Assembly: GCA_964595485.1 (NCBI GenBank)
Contig: CAZQQN010000059.1
Coordinates: 1 to 8,962, forward strand
Direction of reading: 5' to 3'
Length of the DNA: 8,962 bases
DNA from: CAZQQN01 sp964595485
GTDB lineage: Bacteria; Bacteroidota; Bacteroidia; CAILMK01; CAYYUA01
Part shown: positions 6,645 through 8,962 of the stretch, in pieces
Layout of the letters: each line of letters begins with the position of its first letter
Position numbering within the stretch: the stretch's first letter is position 1
Notes under the pieces: model-generated
What the model was told of the DNA's origin: nothing
What the model saw: the letters and a program-made list of their open reading frames with translations, nothing else
The model's database searches: none
Made by a program: the position numbers and the translations under genes

Positions 6645-6674
6645 TTGGTTTTAAAAGGGCAAAAGTAAGGTTTG
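6645..6674 (+). promoter_or_regulatory. Weak candidate promoter for engB-rocD in the divergent spacer
   Basis: In the 185-nt spacer between ubiE and engB, TTG (6645-6647) is followed after 18 nt by TAAGGTTTG (6666-6674), which resembles TAnnTTTG with one extra base. A second imperfect -7-like string, TACTTTG (6636-6642), lies just upstream and lacks one base. Either would give a leader of about 40-75 nt. On the minus strand no convincing promoter for ubiE was found. Confidence 0.17.
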
Positions 6675-6719
6675 TAAATGAAGTTTTCCGGGCTAAGGTT
6701 ATAAATTGTGCAAAACCCA

Positions 6720-7325
6720 ATGATCCATTCTGCTGATTTTTGGAAAAGTTACCCTTCGTGGGAAAAAATGGGATACCCCGATAGACGCGAGTATGCGTTT
6801 ATTGGCAGATCTAATGTGGGAAAATCATCCTTGATAAACCTGATGGTGGGTAAAAAAAACCTGGCTAAAACTTCTAACACCCCGGGAAAAACCCAAACCC
6901 TCAACCTTTTCCTGGTGGACCGCAAATGGAATCTGGTGGACCTACCTGGGTATGGCTATGCGAAAGCATCCAGGAAATCCCGTACTGGTTGGTTAGGCTT
7001 ATTGGAAGGATATTTCCTTAATCGCAGGAATTTAATCACCACTTTTGTGTTGATTGATGCAAGTATTCCCCCTAAAGAGATTGATTTAAAATTTTGTGAT
7101 TGGATGGGGGAACATCAAATTCCTTTCAGCTTGGTTTTTACAAAAGCTGATAAAGGGAAGCGCCATGAAGTGGAGAAGAACATTCAGCAATTCAAAAAAT
7201 TGATGGAAGAGCAGTGGGCGGAATTACCACCAACCTTCCAAACGAGTATTAAAAATCCGGAAAGTGCAAAACCCTTACTAACCTATATCGAAGAATTAAA
7301 CCGGGCCGTGCTGAGCGGTAATTAA
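6720..7325 (+). CDS. engB: Ribosome-biogenesis GTPase EngB (YihA/YsxC)
   Basis: EngB is an essential-class TrmE-Era-EngA-EngB-Septin GTPase that assists assembly of the large ribosomal subunit in the cytosol. Counting from the ATG at 6720 (201 residues): G1 GRSNVGKSS (29-37), a G2 region with TSNTPGKTQ (51-59), G3 DLPGYGYAKAS (74-84), G4 TKAD (141-144) and a G5-like TSIK (175-178). Length and architecture match the single-domain family. A GTG at 6708 in the same frame would add four residues (MQNP), but the family usually begins directly with a short hydrophobic-charged strand like MIHSADFW, so 6720 is preferred. The EYAFIGRSNVGKS context is typical of EngB. rocD follows after 14 nt, indicating co-transcription; ubiE is divergent. 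Confidence 0.96.
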   Translation: MIHSADFWKSYPSWEKMGYPDRREYAFIGRSNVGKSSLINLMVGKKNLAKTSNTPGKTQTLNLFLVDRKWNLVDLPGYGYAKASRKSRTGWLGLLEGYFLNRRNLITTFVLIDASIPPKEIDLKFCDWMGEHQIPFSLVFTKADKGKRHEVEKNIQQFKKLMEEQWAELPPTFQTSIKNPESAKPLLTYIEELNRAVLSGN

Positions 7326-7339
7326 TAAACACAAGCAAT

Positions 7340-8590
7340 ATGATGGATACGAAAAACTTATCAATGAAGGCTACCTTAAGCTCCGATGAAGCCAAAAACC
7401 TTGAAAAGCAATTTGGGGCTCATAATTATGAGCCTTTACCGGTAGTGGTTTCAGAGGGAAAAGGTACCAAGGTATGGGACCCTGAAGGGCATGAATACTA
7501 TGATTTCCTTTCGGCTTATAGTGCCCTTAATCAGGGGCATTGCCATCCCAGCCTTGTAGAAACATTGAAAGAGCAGGCAGAGAGTCTTACCCTTACCTCC
7601 CGTGCTTTTTACAATAATTGGTTGGGTAAAGCAGAGGCTTTCATGGCCGAGACCTTTGACTTTGACAAAGTGCTTTTCATGAATTCAGGGGTTGAGGCAG
7701 TGGAAAGCGCAATTAAAATTACCCGGAAATGGGCTTATCAAAATAAAAATATCCCCGAGAATCGGGCCAAAATCGTAGTAGTGGACGATAATTTTCATGG
7801 CAGAACCATCAATGTGGTATCCTTTTCTACTGATGAGGATTCCAGGAATGGCTACGGCCCGTTCAATCCGGGTTATCATGTGATACCTTACAATGATACC
7901 GATGCCCTGGCCGATTTAGCCGCTGACCCGGAAGTAGCAGGCTTCCTCATTGAGCCTATTCAGGGAGAAGCCGGTGCAGTGGTACCGGATTATGGGTATC
8001 TCAAAAAGGCCAAAGCCATTTGCGAGGAAAACAACATCCTTTTCATAGCGGACGAAATACAGACAGGACTGGGTAGAACAGGCGCCATGCTTGCCTGTGA
8101 TCATGAGGAGGTTAAGCCTGACGTGCTGATCCTTGGTAAAGCCTTATCCGGTGGTATGATGCCGGTTTCAGCAGTTTTAGCGGATGACCCCGTTATGATG
8201 GTGATGCAACCCGGTGAACATGGCTCTACATTTGGCGGCAATCCATTGGGGGCTCGCATTTGTATTGAAGCGGTTCAGGTTATACTTGATGAAAGAATGG
8301 CTGAAAATGCAGCCCATTTAGGCCCGGTTTTCAGAGAACGAATGCGCCAGATTGATCATCCCTGGATCACCCATGTTCGTGGAAAGGGTTTGCTCAATGC
8401 CATAGTATTGGATGAAAATAAAACCACCATGGATGCCAAAACCATTTGCAAGTATATGATCAAAAATGGCCTGATGGCTAAGCAAACAAGGGGGAACGTG
8501 ATCCGTTTTGCCCCACCACTGATCATCACAGAGGAGGAGCTTCACCACTGCTGCGATATCATTGAGAAAACATTCCAGGAAATGGGTTAA
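7340..8590 (+). CDS. rocD: Ornithine aminotransferase (ornithine--oxo-acid transaminase)
   Basis: This cytosolic PLP enzyme transfers the delta-amino group of ornithine to 2-oxoglutarate, giving glutamate semialdehyde and glutamate, and links arginine breakdown to proline and glutamate. The 416-residue chain is full length for class III aminotransferases. The Schiff-base lysine is Lys267 in ILGKALSGGMMPVSAV; the cofactor aspartate is Asp238 in FIADEIQTGLGRTG. Ornithine-specific features are present: FLSAYSALNQGHCHP with Tyr60, HGRT with Arg155, and EPIQGEAG with Glu210. These correspond to the human enzyme's Tyr55, Arg180 and Glu235 and distinguish it from acetylornithine and GABA aminotransferases. 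ATG codons at 7340 and 7343 are adjacent; either start leaves the protein essentially unchanged. It lies 14 nt behind engB. A long stem with a downstream T-run follows its stop codon. Confidence 0.95.
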   Translation: MMDTKNLSMKATLSSDEAKNLEKQFGAHNYEPLPVVVSEGKGTKVWDPEGHEYYDFLSAYSALNQGHCHPSLVETLKEQAESLTLTSRAFYNNWLGKAEAFMAETFDFDKVLFMNSGVEAVESAIKITRKWAYQNKNIPENRAKIVVVDDNFHGRTINVVSFSTDEDSRNGYGPFNPGYHVIPYNDTDALADLAADPEVAGFLIEPIQGEAGAVVPDYGYLKKAKAICEENNILFIADEIQTGLGRTGAMLACDHEEVKPDVLILGKALSGGMMPVSAVLADDPVMMVMQPGEHGSTFGGNPLGARICIEAVQVILDERMAENAAHLGPVFRERMRQIDHPWITHVRGKGLLNAIVLDENKTTMDAKTICKYMIKNGLMAKQTRGNVIRFAPPLIITEEELHHCCDIIEKTFQEMG

Positions 8591-8711
8591 AAGAAACCTG
8601 CGGAAAAACTCAGGGAAAATGGTTTATGCTTTTTGGTAATATGCAAAACCTCCTATCTCAAGTTGAAGGCATGTAGGTAACAAGTAAGCAGGTTTTCTTT
8701 ACTTATTTTTT
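8590..8711 (+). terminator. Long-range stem enclosing an inner hairpin, followed by a T-run (possible terminator or structured 3' RNA)
   Basis: AAAG (8590-8593) plus AAACCTGC (8594-8601) pair with GCAGGTTT (8688-8695) plus CTTT (8697-8700), 12 base pairs with T8696 bulged, starting at the last base of the rocD stop. The 86-nt interior contains an inner hairpin: GGTTT (8621-8625) with AAACCC-side AAACC (8646-8650), and TGC (8627-8629) with GCA (8643-8645). Six T residues follow at 8706-8711. The arrangement could terminate rocD transcription or form a small 3'-derived RNA. The size of the interior makes a simple intrinsic terminator less certain. Confidence 0.33.
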
Positions 8712-8792
8712 ACCATTCTTGCTTGCTAAATCCCACTTTACTGTTTTGCAAGCATTGCCCATAACTCTCCATTAAAACGGATGTTAGGTTAT

Positions 8793-8818
8793 TATTGCCC
8801 ATGAATATTGCCCATGAA
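8793..8818. repeat. Perfect 13-bp tandem duplication (TATTGCCCATGAA twice), with a partial third copy upstream
   Basis: Positions 8793-8805 and 8806-8818 are identical and directly adjacent. A related ATTGCCCAT is found at 8754-8762. Thirteen is not a multiple of three, so in any coding frame the duplication would shift reading, as described for the minus-strand frame here. Confidence 0.8.
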
Positions 8819-8852
8819 GGGTAGATCACGTATTTTTGGGTGGAGATACTTG

Positions 8853-8908
8853 GAGCGATCCTGATTAAAAAAGTGCCACCTATGAAGTAATTGCTGTTTT
8901 GATCGCTC
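8853..8908. repeat. 8-bp perfect inverted repeat, 40-nt spacer
   Basis: GAGCGATC (8853-8860) is the reverse complement of GATCGCTC (8901-8908). In the minus-strand frame described above the two arms encode ERSK and DRSK, so the symmetry may be a by-product of similar residues. A further short inverted repeat, AAGCCT (8932-8937) with AGGCTT (8957-8962), ends at the window edge. No function is assigned. Confidence 0.4.
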
Positions 8909-8962
8909 GTTGAACTTTGGAATGGTAGAAAAAGCCTGTAGCAATGTTGAAATAATAGGCTT

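Larger units (their letters stand above)
8710..8962 (-). pseudogene. Possible C-terminal end of a minus-strand gene entering from the right, frameshifted by a 13-bp duplication
   Basis: Reading leftward from the window edge, one minus-strand frame is open for 56 codons and then meets two stops (8792-8794 and 8789-8791). The stops fall just past a perfect 13-bp tandem duplication. If one copy is removed in thought, the frame instead runs on to a stop at 8710-8712, giving 79 residues visible here. The intact-frame residues include STLLQAFSTIPKFNERSKQQ and LHRWHFFNQDRSKYLHPK. I recognise no family, no motif is evident, and the start would lie outside the window. The alternative is that this is ordinary non-coding DNA with a chance open frame; the stretch is short and AT-rich enough to allow that. 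Confidence 0.25.

Noticed and set aside
8780..8826. Tiny plus-strand frame from the ATG at 8801 across the tandem repeat, and the three ATTGCCCAT copies as a possible CRISPR or iteron array
   Set aside because: The frame is only seven codons. Two adjacent copies plus one partial, without regular spacers, do not make a CRISPR array or a replication iteron set.
1..8962. tRNA, rRNA, riboswitch, insertion sequence, phage or defence-system content
   Set aside because: I looked for tRNA-like cloverleaf ends, rRNA-like stretches, transposase motifs, terminal inverted repeats with target duplications, and nuclease or helicase motifs, and found none I could support by reading.

Overview
The window looks like chromosomal DNA of a Bacteroidota bacterium, most likely a Cytophagales-type organism; this is my inference. 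Three things point there. A PorT/SprT-type outer-membrane protein of the type IX secretion system is encoded directly behind ubiE/menG. There is a single-chain trehalose-6-phosphate synthase/phosphatase. Upstream regions lack strong Shine-Dalgarno sequences and carry TTTG-N19-TAnnTTTG-like promoters. Coding DNA has moderate GC and the gaps are AT-rich.

Layout, left to right. Positions 1-608 hold no confident gene: there is a GC-rich islet (about 41-145) with a short basic reading frame on the minus strand, an A/T hairpin, a nested inverted repeat near 412-478, and a good promoter candidate at 554-584. Then comes the trehalose enzyme (609-2819, +). It converges on a soluble GT-A-fold glycosyltransferase (2954-4249, -) across a 134-nt gap packed with dyad symmetries. 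Divergent from the glycosyltransferase is nicotinamidase pncA (4394-5083, +). It converges, with a 36-nt gap, on the minus-strand pair ubiE/menG (5806-6534) and porT (5120-5857), which overlap by 52 nt. Divergent from ubiE are engB (about 6720-7325, +) and rocD (7340-8590, +), 14 nt apart and probably co-transcribed. The last 372 nt hold a long-range stem with a T-run behind rocD, a perfect 13-bp tandem duplication, and a minus-strand reading frame that this duplication appears to shift.

The recognisable genes are mostly housekeeping or general physiology: compatible-solute synthesis (trehalose), NAD salvage (PncA), menaquinone methylation (UbiE/MenG), ribosome assembly (EngB), ornithine/arginine-proline metabolism (RocD), and protein secretion (PorT). 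They do not form one pathway, and I see no defence, mobile or biosynthetic cluster. I did not find a convincing undescribed system. The items most worth checking are the two non-coding ends, the dyad-rich convergent spacer, the ubiE/porT overlap and the glycosyltransferase of unknown acceptor.
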